This document shows positions 8,671 to 16,908 of a stretch of DNA of 64,000 bases, one piece after another. Below the pieces are notes generated by a model. It was not told the origin of the DNA, did not search any database, and was given only the letters and a program-made list of their open reading frames with translations. Position numbers and translations under genes: made by a program. Within the stretch, counting starts at the first letter, position 1. Each line of letters opens with the position of its first letter. Origin of the DNA: Bacillus pinisoli (GTDB lineage: Bacteria > Bacillota > Bacilli > Bacillales > SA4); NCBI RefSeq assembly GCF_023036475.1, contig NZ_JAJQKI010000001.1:124001-188000 (forward strand), written 5' to 3'.

Positions 8671-8786
8671 TTACTGTGCAAAAGATAGGAATTGCACAGT
8701 AAATGGAGATTATTGCACAGTAGTTTTGGTTATTCGCACAGTAGCCAAAAAAAATTGCACAGTAACCCCAATTAATTGCACAAGTC
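8671..8786. repeat. 21-bp periodic repeat array 1 (GCACAGTA core)
   Basis: The core GCACAGTA or a close variant starts at 8694, 8715, 8736, 8757 and 8778, exactly 21 bp apart. The 12-13 bp between cores is not conserved. A first copy at 8671-8680 (TTACTGTGCA) is inverted, making a 10-bp perfect inverted repeat with 8693-8702. The array lies between the NERD gene and clpB. The frame read through it on the minus strand (recurring YCAI every 7 residues) is a by-product of the 21-bp period and lacks a convincing ribosome binding site. Confidence 0.9.
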
Positions 8787-8846
8787 TCCACTTCATCGTC
8801 CGTTCTTCACAAAAAAAAAGAAAGACACAAACTCATGCCCTTCTCC

Positions 8847-11438
8847 TTACTTTAATACTAACTGCTCTCCCATATAATCAATTGTGATCACAGAAGTATC
8901 AGCAAGCTCACCAGCTATTAGTTTTCTCGCAAGCTTTGTTTCTATGTGTTTTTGGATAAACCGTTTGAGTGGGCGTGCGCCATAAGTAATATCATACCCT
9001 TCCTCAACAATATATCTTTTTGCACCTTCCGTTAATTGGAGTTCAATTTTCCGATCGGTTAACCTTGATTCTAGATCAATAATCATATTCTCAACGATAT
9101 ACCCGATTTCTTGTTTAGTTAACGGCTTAAACAGTATCACCTCATCTAGACGATTTAGAAATTCAGGTCTAAAATGAAGTTTAAGCTGGGACATAACATT
9201 TTGGCTCGCTTCTTCACTTTCCACGTCAGTTGCTTCTAGTAATAGCTGAGACCCTATATTTGAAGTCATAATTAAAATGGTATTTTTAAAATCGACTGTT
9301 TTCCCATGTGAATCTGTTATTCTACCGTCATCTAAAACTTGTAATAATAAATGAAAAACCTCAGGATGTGCTTTTTCTACTTCATCAAATAAGATAACGG
9401 AATAAGGATTTCGACGAACAGCCTCAGTCAATTGTCCTCCTTCTTCATATCCTACATATCCTGGAGGAGCACCAACTAGTCTAGAAACAGCATGTTTTTC
9501 CATGTATTCGGACATGTCGATTCTAATCATATGTTCTTCACTATCAAATAGAGCTTCTGCCAGTGCCTTTGCTAATTCTGTTTTCCCTACTCCTGTAGGG
9601 CCTAGAAACAAGAAAGAGCCAATTGGCTTCTTCGGGTCCTTAATCCCTGCACGTGCTCGAAGAATAGCATCGGACACTAACGTAACAGCTTCATTTTGAC
9701 CGATGACTCGTTGATGAAGCAGAGTTTCTAATTGTAGCAGTTTTTCTTTTTCACTTTCTACAAGCTTCGTAAGAGGAATTCCCGTCCAGTTTGAGACAAT
9801 TTTACTGATTTCCTCTTCTGTAACCTCTTCTTTTAATAGTCGTTGTTGATTGCTTTGCGTGATGGACCGTTCCTCTGCCACTCTAAGATCTTTTTCTAAT
9901 TGAGGGATTCGCCCATGTCTTAGTTCAGCCGCATGATTCAAATCATATTCACTTTCCGCCGCTTCTAATTCACGTTTTGCCTTTTCGAGTGATTCTCTTA
10001 AAGTCTGGACACCTAGGATCGCCTCTTTTTCAGATTCCCACTGCTCTCTCATTTTGTTTGCTTTTTCTTTTAGTTTATCCAACTCGTGTTGAACAGCTTT
10101 TAATCTTTCTTGGCTGCCCTCATCCTCTTCATTTCCAAGTGCAGCTTCTTCAATTTCAAGCTTCATCATGCTTCTCATGACTTCATCCAGTTCACTTGGC
10201 ATTGAATCAATTTCAGTACGAATGGTAGCACAGGCTTCATCAATGAGATCAATTGCTTTATCTGGTAAAAATCTATCCGTTATATAGCGGTTTGAAAGCG
10301 TAGCAGAAGCAATGATGGCTTTATCATGAATATTTACGCCATGATGGACCTCAAAGCGTTCTTTTAAGCCACGTAAAATTGAAATAGTATCTTCGACTGT
10401 TGGTTCTTTTACTAGTACTTGTTGGAATCTGCGCTCTAGAGCAGGATCTTTTTCAATATACTTTCTGTATTCATCGAGCGTTGTTGCCCCTATACAATGA
10501 AGCTCACCTCTAGCAAGCATCGGTTTTAACATATTTCCGGCATCAAGAGCTCCGTCTGTTTTACCTGCCCCGACAATGGTATGAAGCTCATCAATAAATA
10601 GTAGGATTTTGCCTTCGCTATTCTTGATTTCATTTAAAACAGCCTTTAACCGCTCCTCAAATTCACCACGATATTTTGCACCTGCTACCAACGCACTCAT
10701 ATCAAGGGAGAAGACTATTTTATTTTTCAGCCCTTCTGGTACGTCCTTTCTCACGATGCGAGCAGCAAGCCCTTCAACGATTGCTGTTTTGCCGACTCCT
10801 GGTTCGCCAATGAGTACAGGGTTGTTCTTAGTTTTTCTTGAAAGGATTCTGATCACTCTTCGAATCTCATCATCTCTTCCAATGACAGGATCAATTTTAC
10901 CTTCACGGACCTCATTAACTAAATCCCGTCCATACTTTTCTAACACTTCATATGTTGCTTCAGGATTTGCACTCGTCACTCTTTGCCCACCTCTAATTTC
11001 TTGTATCACTTTTAACAGCCTATCCTTTGTTAGATGAAACTTTTTAAAAATGGGATATACTTCATTTCTCTCGCTTTGTTCTGTGAAGGCAAGTAACATA
11101 TGTTCTACTGATATATATTCATCCTTGAAAGTTTGTGAATATTCTTCCGCCTTTAAGAAGGATTTTTGAAGAGGACTTGAAATATATACTTTTCCATTCT
11201 CAATACCGGTTCCACTAACTCTAGGTCTCTTATGTAATAATTGAGATAATTCTTTCGTAACATATTCTTCATCAATATCTAATCTCTTACATATTGAAGA
11301 AAAGATACCCTCACTTTGGCTAGAGAGTATATGTAATAAGTGTAATTGATCCACCTCTGGATGAGAAAGTCTGGCTGCCAGCTTCTGAGCACCTAATAAG
11401 CCTTCACGAAGTCGTTCTGTTAACTGATTAGAATTCAT
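8847..11438 (-). CDS. clpB: ClpB disaggregase (HSP100 AAA+ chaperone)
   Basis: An 863-aa hexameric ATPase that pulls polypeptides out of aggregates together with DnaK. Domains in order: Clp-N repeats (about 1-145), AAA-1 with Walker [10 protein letters not shown] and Walker [11 protein letters not shown], the coiled-coil middle domain that marks ClpB rather than ClpC (about 400-520), AAA-2 with Walker [10 protein letters not shown] and [15 protein letters not shown], then the D2 small domain. The ATG at 11438 ([10 protein letters not shown]) has GAGGAGGGGG upstream; the longer reading lacks a site. B. subtilis 168 lacks clpB. No CtsR or CIRCE operator was found in the upstream 150 bp. Confidence 0.95.
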   Translation of the reverse strand: MNSNQLTERLREGLLGAQKLAARLSHPEVDQLHLLHILSSQSEGIFSSICKRLDIDEEYVTKELSQLLHKRPRVSGTGIENGKVYISSPLQKSFLKAEEYSQTFKDEYISVEHMLLAFTEQSERNEVYPIFKKFHLTKDRLLKVIQEIRGGQRVTSANPEATYEVLEKYGRDLVNEVREGKIDPVIGRDDEIRRVIRILSRKTKNNPVLIGEPGVGKTAIVEGLAARIVRKDVPEGLKNKIVFSLDMSALVAGAKYRGEFEERLKAVLNEIKNSEGKILLFIDELHTIVGAGKTDGALDAGNMLKPMLARGELHCIGATTLDEYRKYIEKDPALERRFQQVLVKEPTVEDTISILRGLKERFEVHHGVNIHDKAIIASATLSNRYITDRFLPDKAIDLIDEACATIRTEIDSMPSELDEVMRSMMKLEIEEAALGNEEDEGSQERLKAVQHELDKLKEKANKMREQWESEKEAILGVQTLRESLEKAKRELEAAESEYDLNHAAELRHGRIPQLEKDLRVAEERSITQSNQQRLLKEEVTEEEISKIVSNWTGIPLTKLVESEKEKLLQLETLLHQRVIGQNEAVTLVSDAILRARAGIKDPKKPIGSFLFLGPTGVGKTELAKALAEALFDSEEHMIRIDMSEYMEKHAVSRLVGAPPGYVGYEEGGQLTEAVRRNPYSVILFDEVEKAHPEVFHLLLQVLDDGRITDSHGKTVDFKNTILIMTSNIGSQLLLEATDVESEEASQNVMSQLKLHFRPEFLNRLDEVILFKPLTKQEIGYIVENMIIDLESRLTDRKIELQLTEGAKRYIVEEGYDITYGARPLKRFIQKHIETKLARKLIAGELADTSVITIDYMGEQLVLK

Positions 11439-11578
11439 GACTATACGCCCCCTCCTCTTTATATATAAGGCCTTCTTTGTCAAAATTGTTGCGGCTTTTA
11501 CTAGAATATACTGCCTGCTTTACACATTTAATGAGTTGCTTGCACAGCAACATGTATTTTAGAAGAGCCCTATATATG

Positions 11579-11611
11579 GAAAGCCATCTCAAAAAAAGAG
11601 ATGGCTTTTTA
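11579..11611. terminator. Hairpin downstream of yjzC
   Basis: Perfect stem AAGCCATCTC / GAGATGGCTT around seven A residues, next to the yjzC stop. The T-run is better on the plus strand than on the minus strand, yet only yjzC reads into it. Confidence 0.6.
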
Positions 11612-11791
11612 TTAAGGCTTGCGTTTATAGCTCCACTTTCTGTTGTGATTGGAGGTTTCAGGAAAGGTATCTCCAGCCTTTAAATGAATCTGCTTTGGAT
11701 TCATTACATTACTTCCAGTTTCTCCAATCTCCACATAAATACCGTTATTTGGTGCTTTCTTTCCTGGCATGAACTGACGACTTTGTCCCAT
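11612..11791 (-). CDS. yjzC: YjzC family small protein
   Basis: A 59-aa gene encoding MGQSRQFMPGKKAPNNGIYV, then EIGETGSNVMNPKQIHLKAG and DTFPETSNHNRKWSYKRKP. This matches the B. subtilis YjzC sequence almost end to end, from memory of that protein. The ATG at 11791 has AGGAGGG 6-7 nt before it. It is basic, with conserved Gly/Pro turns. Function unknown. The sequence from 11792 to 12042 upstream of it holds no gene I can support, only A/T-rich spacer. Confidence 0.88.
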   Translation of the reverse strand: MGQSRQFMPGKKAPNNGIYVEIGETGSNVMNPKQIHLKAGDTFPETSNHNRKWSYKRKP

Positions 11792-12042
11792 CGTGCACCC
11801 TCCTTTTTAGTAATTGGGTTGCACCATATATTGTACCCGTTATCGTCTTTTTCTTTCATCTTAAACCAGTCTGTGAACTACTAAATATTGGCTGAAGAAG
11901 TTGTTATTATGATTGTATATGAAGGAAGAGACTGAATCATTCCGGAATCCATGCATTCTTATGAAAAAGGATAAAGATCTAACGCTTATCTGTAGCCTTT
12001 CCATCGCTTATCCAAATAGAATACATATACGGACAGTCTTTC

Positions 12043-12354
12043 TTAATCAGCTATTCCCAGTGCAATCTTTGCATAGCGAGACATTTTGTCTTTCGTCCAA
12101 GGAGGACTCCAAACAATACTAACTTCCGTCTCCTTCACTTCAGGAAGATCTGCTAATGCTTTCTTTACTTCTTCTGCAATTGTTCCGGCAAGTGGACAAC
12201 CCATTGAAGTAAGAGTCATCGTAACAGTTGCTACGCCTTGTTCGTCCAAGTCAACTCCATAAACGAGACCTAGGTTAACAATATCAACGTTTAATTCTGG
12301 ATCATTGACAGTCTCGAGTGCACCCATTATGCTTTCTTCCATCGCTTTATCCAT
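12043..12354 (-). CDS. yitW: YitW, MIP18/DUF59 Fe-S cluster assembly protein
   Basis: A 103-aa protein of the MIP18/SufT-like family, which helps deliver Fe-S clusters to target proteins. The hallmark segment DPELNVDIVNLGLVYGV is near the N-terminus. The single conserved cysteine lies in TSMGCPLAGTI (about residue 53), and the C-terminal WSPPWTKDKMS also fits. It stands in the same neighbourhood as B. subtilis yitW, with yitU, yitT and yitS following. Fifty bp upstream is the antiporter gene on the same strand, and the two may be co-transcribed. Confidence 0.88.
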   Translation of the reverse strand: MDKAMEESIMGALETVNDPELNVDIVNLGLVYGVDLDEQGVATVTMTLTSMGCPLAGTIAEEVKKALADLPEVKETEVSIVWSPPWTKDKMSRYAKIALGIAD

Positions 12355-12403
12355 TCTTACTCATCCCCTTTCGCTTTATATTTAGTATAACCAACATTGT
12401 TTG

Positions 12404-13735
12404 TTAGTTTAAATCATATGCTTGCTTTTCCTCATAGCGCAAGCTTGTATTCTTTTTCGTATGATAATAAGAAAAGATAAAGGTTACAATTGGTAAACTC
12501 CATAGAAAAATAGCATATAGCAGATAGTCTTTCAATGGTACCCCAAGAACAGTACTGCACATGATGGCAAGGACACTCCACGGTATCATTCCGGCAAATA
12601 ACATCGATGAATCGGCCATTACACGTGCAAAATCTTTCTGATGATTAGACTGTGACCAATTCGTTAAAAACGTTCTCCCTGTTAAGATAATGGGGAGTGT
12701 TTGGTTACATGCCAGTAGTGATATACAAAGTGAAGCAAGCATCGTCTTCCATGTTTGAGTATATAGTGCTTCAGATGGATTTTGCCATTTTGTTAAGATT
12801 GACTGAAAAATTTGAAGCGACTCCACAATTCCGTTATACGCACCAGCTAATCCTATAAAGGCAACTAATGGAAGCATCTTCTGTAATCCGCCTCCAGATG
12901 CCTCTGTTCCTTCCCAAAATAGGAATATATCAATAGGTTGTTGGTGAAAAAGAATAATGGCTAGTGCAGCGATGATACTCCCCAAAAAACATGTCTTTAT
13001 TTTCACTCTAAGTACTGCCATAAATAGAAGCAGAATGATCGGAAGCATAACAATTAGGTTTTCATTGATCCAACCGCTGTTGATCATACTTGTTTTTGAG
13101 GGCTTCACTATATAGTCAATTAATAAAAAGAATAAGAAAGTTATAGTGATTCCTACACTTCCCGTCTTCCATAGTTCCTTTTGAAATCCTTTTCTGTCTA
13201 CTTCTATCGTATTGGACAACAATTGATTGGCACTTGAAAAAGGGGATGTCCGGTCACCGACAAATGCTCCTGACACTAATGCGCCAGCTGTTATCTCTAA
13301 AGGAAGTCCCAATGTAACTGAAGCTCCTATTAAAGGTATACCGATTGAACTTAGCGTACCCACACTTGTTCCAAGTACCATTGATACAACTAAAGCAATT
13401 AAAAAAGCTGAAATGAAAAAGAATTCAGGATGTATGAATAAGAGAATGAGTTGAACCATCCCATCAATGGTGCCAGCTGTTTGCCATGATGGGAGCAATA
13501 AACCTACTAACAATAGGATGTACATAACTTCTTTTGTTTTCAAGAAGCCTTGAAAACAAAAGGTCAATATCACTTTCAAATGATTACCCTTTTTTAGACA
13601 TACAATTAGCAAATAAATAAAACCCGGCAAGAATCCTATTAATAGTAATTGTTTAGCTAAAATGGACCATACAACGCCTGCTAATGTAACAAAAATAATC
13701 ATGATGATTTCAATAATCGTAAATGGCTTCAACAT
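12404..13735 (-). CDS. NhaC-family Na+/H+ antiporter
   Basis: A 443-aa integral membrane protein with about 11-12 hydrophobic segments. The family-typical motif is seen in GAFVGDRTSPFSSANQL (about residues 155-171) after a glycine/serine-rich helix (LGTSVGTLSSIGIP). In the NhaC family this region carries cation-coordinating acidic residues. The gene probably exchanges sodium, or another substrate such as an organic acid with a cation, for protons, but the exact ions cannot be told from sequence. It is divergent from yitU, and the 100-bp gap between them must hold both promoters. Confidence 0.8.
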   Translation of the reverse strand: MLKPFTIIEIIMIIFVTLAGVVWSILAKQLLLIGFLPGFIYLLIVCLKKGNHLKVILTFCFQGFLKTKEVMYILLLVGLLLPSWQTAGTIDGMVQLILLFIHPEFFFISAFLIALVVSMVLGTSVGTLSSIGIPLIGASVTLGLPLEITAGALVSGAFVGDRTSPFSSANQLLSNTIEVDRKGFQKELWKTGSVGITITFLFFLLIDYIVKPSKTSMINSGWINENLIVMLPIILLLFMAVLRVKIKTCFLGSIIAALAIILFHQQPIDIFLFWEGTEASGGGLQKMLPLVAFIGLAGAYNGIVESLQIFQSILTKWQNPSEALYTQTWKTMLASLCISLLACNQTLPIILTGRTFLTNWSQSNHQKDFARVMADSSMLFAGMIPWSVLAIMCSTVLGVPLKDYLLYAIFLWSLPIVTFIFSYYHTKKNTSLRYEEKQAYDLN

Positions 13736-13835
13736 TACACCTTCTAACTAAAATGATCTTGAAAAGTAGACAGCTTAATTTATTTGACGGTAAACTGGTA
13801 TAGAGTAAACTAATATGTGTGATAAGGAGAAGCCT

Positions 13836-14654
13836 ATGATTAAACCACATTTAATTGCTGTTGATTTGGACGGCACATTATTAACAGAAGAAAAAGTAAT
13901 CTCTGACCGTACGAAAATGGTTTTACAAAACGCAATGAATGAAGGACACCATGTTGTCATAGCAACAGGAAGACCTTTTCGTTCTAGCCACAGTTATTAC
14001 AAGGAGTTAGGTCTAACTTCACCAATTGTTAACTTCAATGGGGCTTATGTCCATCATCCTACATCTTCATCATGGGGTACATATCACTCACCTATAGATA
14101 TTAAAACAGCTCACTCCATTTTTGAAGCTAGTGATGGCTTCACTATTAAGAATATTTTAGCAGAAGTAATTGATGATGTTTACTTTCATTATGATGATCC
14201 TGAACTTATGGATATTTTTAGCACGGGAAGTAACAATATCTCTACAGGGAACTTAAGAGAGACTCTTCTTCACGATCCTACGTCCATTCTCATACACGCA
14301 GATGAGCATAAGGTTGGAGAAATTAGAAAGCATTTAACAGATGTGCATGCCGAAGTTATTGACCATCGACGCTGGGGAGCTCCTTGGCATGTTATAGAAA
14401 TTGTGAAGAGTGGATTAAATAAAGCAGTGGGTCTAAAGCTAGTTGCAGAGCATTATCAAGTACCAAGAGAACGAATTATTGCTTTTGGAGATGAAGATAA
14501 TGACTTGGAAATGATTGAATATGCAGGGCATGGAATTGCAATGGGGAATGCAATTAATGAGCTGAAAACGCTCTCCAACCATGTGACGAAAACAAATGAA
14601 GAAGACGGAATTGCACATTATTTAGAAGAAATCCTTAAGCTAAAAAGAAACTAA
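13836..14654 (+). CDS. yitU: YitU-type HAD (Cof) phosphatase
   Basis: A 272-aa HAD-superfamily hydrolase of the Cof type (C2B cap). Motif I is DLDGTLL (nucleophile D10, acid D12), motif II is VIATGR, the lysine lies in GLNKAVGL, and motif IV is GDEDNDLEMI. In B. subtilis YitU is one of several enzymes able to dephosphorylate the riboflavin intermediate 5-amino-6-(5-phosphoribitylamino)uracil. The ATG at 13836 has AAGGAG upstream and replaces a start 21 bp earlier that overlaps that site. Together with yitW, yitT and yitS it preserves the B. subtilis yit segment. Confidence 0.87.
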   Translation: MIKPHLIAVDLDGTLLTEEKVISDRTKMVLQNAMNEGHHVVIATGRPFRSSHSYYKELGLTSPIVNFNGAYVHHPTSSSWGTYHSPIDIKTAHSIFEASDGFTIKNILAEVIDDVYFHYDDPELMDIFSTGSNNISTGNLRETLLHDPTSILIHADEHKVGEIRKHLTDVHAEVIDHRRWGAPWHVIEIVKSGLNKAVGLKLVAEHYQVPRERIIAFGDEDNDLEMIEYAGHGIAMGNAINELKTLSNHVTKTNEEDGIAHYLEEILKLKRN

Positions 14655-14735
14655 TATATATCTATACAGATTATTGTTATCCTGTTTTAGAAAATTCTCT
14701 CTGGCATAGGTTTAGCCTGTTCGCCGCATGCTATT

Positions 14736-14761
14736 AATGACGCTTAAGCAATAGCGTTATT
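14736..14761 (+). terminator. Hairpin after yitU
   Basis: Nine-bp stem AATGACGCT / AGCGTTATT with an 8-nt loop and a modest T-run, between yitU and a small-gene pair. Confidence 0.5.
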
Positions 14762-14782
14762 ATCTTTAAGGGGGAATAGATC

Positions 14783-14935
14783 ATGGGACGCAGTAGTAAA
14801 TCAAATCGCTTTGTTCAGAAGAATAAAGATTTTGTTACTAAACATGATGAACGATTCCCGTATCACTCAACATTAGCTGAAGCCGAAGCAAAGAAGCTAG
14901 AAAATGTTGAAACCAGTTCCTATGGAGGCGTTTAA
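14783..14935 (+). CDS. 50-aa basic small protein
   Basis: Encodes MGRSSKSNRFVQKNKDFVTK, then HDERFPYHSTLAEAEAKKLE and NVETSSYGGV. The ATG at 14783 has AAGGGGG 8 nt upstream. It is hydrophilic with many Lys and Asn, resembling small acid-stable or sporulation-associated proteins of Bacillaceae in composition only. Its end carries the GGAG ribosome binding site of the next gene, and only 2 bp separate them, so the two are translationally linked. Family not recognised. Confidence 0.6.
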   Translation: MGRSSKSNRFVQKNKDFVTKHDERFPYHSTLAEAEAKKLENVETSSYGGV

Positions 14936-14937
14936 TT

Positions 14938-15141
14938 ATGGCCAATCAGCTTTTTCAAAAAGCACGTGAGACGGTTGCTATAGCCAAACAAGCCGCTAAT
15001 GGAAATAGTTCTGCAGATGCACAACAAGCTATTTTTGTTGCGAAAAATGCTCTTTCATCAGCCTATGCTAATTCAACTGTAGCCGAACAAGAGCAACTTA
15101 GCATGATGCAGAATGAACTGGATGATATACAGTCTCAATAA
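14938..15141 (+). CDS. DUF3813-like small protein
   Basis: A 67-aa protein, MANQLFQKARETVAIAKQAA and onward, with a Gln/Ala-rich helical pattern (ARETVAIAKQAANG, AQQAIFVAKNALSSAYANST). This fits my memory of the DUF3813 family of Bacillaceae, which sits near yitU. It is second in a two-gene unit and ends before a strong terminator. Function unknown. Confidence 0.65.
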   Translation: MANQLFQKARETVAIAKQAANGNSSADAQQAIFVAKNALSSAYANSTVAEQEQLSMMQNELDDIQSQ

Positions 15142-15154
15142 AGATCACAATTGG

Positions 15155-15187
15155 GACCTGCAGCTACTACGCTGTAGGTCTCTCTTT
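15155..15187 (+). terminator. Intrinsic terminator
   Basis: Ten-bp stem GACCTGCAGC / GCTGTAGGTC (one G-U pair) with loop TACTAC, then TCTCTTTT. Confidence 0.82.
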
Positions 15188-15247
15188 TCATATAAAGCCC
15201 CTTCTGTTACTATTTAATTATCTTACTACTGGGGAGAAGCAACATTC

Positions 15248-16384
15248 ATGAAGGTAATTACTTTAAAAAATAATACAAATGAACATTACTACCCTATTGA
15301 CCTTATAGATTCTTCTTTATTCTACTTGTCAAAAGTTACAACCATCTTTCCAGTTGCTGACTTTACTATTTATGAAAAAAACAAGAACCGTACGAAAGAA
15401 ATTCATACCGTTAAGGATGCTGTAGAATTTCCTTATGAATTTCCTTATGTTAGCTACGCGACTCGGACTGTCTCTTCTAACCAAGTCTTTTATACCTTCT
15501 ATCGTTTTCATTTACTTAGTAAAGAACTTCATGAAATTGGATCTACTCATTTCCCTTTTGATGCTGAACTCGAAGGAGTGTTTATGACTGATCATGAAGT
15601 GATGTTCATCATCAGAAAGATGGATCCATCTAGTTACGAAGATGATGTCACACATTATTTGCTGGATGCAAAAAAAGAAAAACAATTTGTGATTAACGAT
15701 CACACATTTCATGATGCTATTTCAACACCTACCTTGTTTACCCATAAAGGGGACACCTACTTATTGTTGAACCCTTATTATATGGAAACGTGGGAAAAAG
15801 AAGACCATGCTCGATATCATGAATTAAATAAAGAAAAGGAATTTATCGGCGTCATTTCTTTAAAGCAATATATGAAAGATGTGAAGTCAGATTACCCAAT
15901 ACATCCGTTAATTATTGACGAGACGGACCGTAATGGATTCATTCGCGTAATTGCTGAAAATGCAGACTCTATTTATTATATACGGAAAGATTTCCCTACT
16001 AATAAAGAAGAACTGATTGAGTTAAATAAGGATGATTTTGGAAAGAGAAGCTATTTACTTCCTAAAGGATTTTCCTATCATTCCATCCGGATTTTTAATG
16101 ATACAGTTTACTTTGTTTCAACAGAAGAGGATTATTTTTACTCACCTATGAAAAAAGAAATTTTCCGTTTAGAGCACACCTATTTTCAGCATCTTCCGGG
16201 TGTAATGAACGTGTATGTCCACTATTTAGATGAGCGTTATATCGTGGCTGATTGCTGGACTAGAAATCATGGTGAAGATCTATTCTATGTAGCAATCGTT
16301 GATAAACAAGAACGGAAGATTCAATACTTTGAAGATAAAGCATTAGGCTGTGAAGTGTACGACCAAACAATCGTCATTTATTAA
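15248..16384 (+). CDS. 378-aa protein of unknown function, possible beta-propeller
   Basis: A soluble protein with no signal peptide or membrane segment. The sequence alternates short beta-like stretches with aromatic residues and acidic turns (for example DSIYYIRKDFPTN, FNDTVYFVSTEEDYF, LDERYIVADCWTR), repeating roughly every 45-55 residues. That suggests a beta-propeller-like fold; this is inference only. The start has GGGGAG upstream. The stop codon TAA is inside an 8-bp target duplication (TTTATTAA) made by the MITE copy that follows immediately, so the insertion left the reading frame intact. I do not recognise the family. Confidence 0.7.
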   Translation: MKVITLKNNTNEHYYPIDLIDSSLFYLSKVTTIFPVADFTIYEKNKNRTKEIHTVKDAVEFPYEFPYVSYATRTVSSNQVFYTFYRFHLLSKELHEIGSTHFPFDAELEGVFMTDHEVMFIIRKMDPSSYEDDVTHYLLDAKKEKQFVINDHTFHDAISTPTLFTHKGDTYLLLNPYYMETWEKEDHARYHELNKEKEFIGVISLKQYMKDVKSDYPIHPLIIDETDRNGFIRVIAENADSIYYIRKDFPTNKEELIELNKDDFGKRSYLLPKGFSYHSIRIFNDTVYFVSTEEDYFYSPMKKEIFRLEHTYFQHLPGVMNVYVHYLDERYIVADCWTRNHGEDLFYVAIVDKQERKIQYFEDKALGCEVYDQTIVIY

Positions 16385-16534
16385 GGCTCTTTTCTGAAAC
16401 TTTGTTGCTATTAGTACAATTATTCTGAATGTATAACCATTTTTAGAAGCAAATCGAGGTAGAATCAGAAAAGAGCAACTCTCTTTATGTATTTTACACA
16501 AAGCAACAATCTATACGAAAACAGCCTTTATTAA
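16377..16534. repeat. MITE-like element copy B with 8-bp target duplication
   Basis: The element itself spans 16385-16526 (142 bp). Its left end GGCTCTTTTCTGAAACTTTG and right end GCAACAATCTATACGAAAAC-AGCC are inverted copies of each other. It is flanked on both sides by TTTATTAA (16377-16384 and 16527-16534). Internally it holds GAAAAGAGCAACTCTCTTTA, the reverse complement of a segment in the copies at 33960 and 60239, so it lies in the opposite orientation. The 8-bp duplication and GGCTCTTT terminus resemble ISL3-family elements; that link is inference. Confidence 0.85.
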
Positions 16535-16542
16535 CTACAAAC

Positions 16543-16574
16543 GAAAGAGAGAAGACAACAGTCTTCTCTCTTTC
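16543..16574. terminator. Bidirectional terminator
   Basis: Perfect 14-bp stem GAAAGAGAGAAGAC / GTCTTCTCTCTTTC with 4-nt loop AACA. It serves the YpzG-like gene on the minus strand and probably the 378-aa gene on the plus strand. Confidence 0.8.
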
Positions 16575-16588
16575 TTTGTAGAAATAAC

Positions 16589-16744
16589 CTAAAACATCCT
16601 GTGGGCCTTTGAGTCACTCTTCGCCTTAATAATCGTTTGGGACATCATTGTATGTCCGTTCACTTGAGAACTAGCGTGCTTCGGTCTGGTCCAATTATGG
16701 TGAAACTTTTGAGAATGTGGATCTAAGTGATCTTTATAACTCAT
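16589..16744 (-). CDS. YpzG-like small protein
   Basis: A 51-aa gene encoding MSYKDHLDPHSQKFHHNWTR, PKHASSQVNGHTMMSQTIIK and AKSDSKAHRMF. The FHHNWTRPKHASSQVNG core fits my memory of the YpzG family of small Bacillus proteins. The GAGGTGA ribosome binding site is 5-6 nt from the ATG at 16744. It is basic and histidine-rich and is followed by the strong hairpin at 16543. Function unknown. The 160 bp upstream, to the BsuPI gene, hold only that gene's terminator. Confidence 0.65.
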   Translation of the reverse strand: MSYKDHLDPHSQKFHHNWTRPKHASSQVNGHTMMSQTIIKAKSDSKAHRMF

Positions 16745-16865
16745 ACGTAGTCACCTCATCAATAGGATTGTTATTTCTAAATATGATATTACGAGGAATA
16801 TCTCTTTTAATATGTGAAGTTACATTGAGAATCATACGTACAAAAAGATATTCTATTTGGTTAAT

Positions 16866-16902
16866 TTTAAAAAAATCTCCCTCTCATCTGAGTAGGAAGA
16901 TT
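16866..16902 (-). terminator. Terminator of the BsuPI lipoprotein gene
   Basis: Stem AATCTCCCT / AGGAAGATT (one mismatch), with a run of T on the minus strand directly after it. Confidence 0.65.
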
Positions 16903-16908
16903 CAACAG

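Noticed and set aside
8594-8791. Minus-strand frame of 65 codons with recurring YCAI
   Set aside because: Produced by the exact 21-bp period of array 1; no ribosome binding site suited to its start.
10609-11037. Plus-strand frame of 142 codons inside clpB
   Set aside because: Antisense shadow of the strongly conserved clpB AAA-1 coding sequence.
11439-11520. CtsR or CIRCE heat-shock operator upstream of clpB
   Set aside because: Only a single GTCAAA half-site is visible; the required tandem GGTCAAA heptads or the CIRCE inverted repeat are absent.
11913-12122. Plus-strand frame of 69 codons next to yitW
   Set aside because: No ribosome binding site, and its second half is antisense to yitW.
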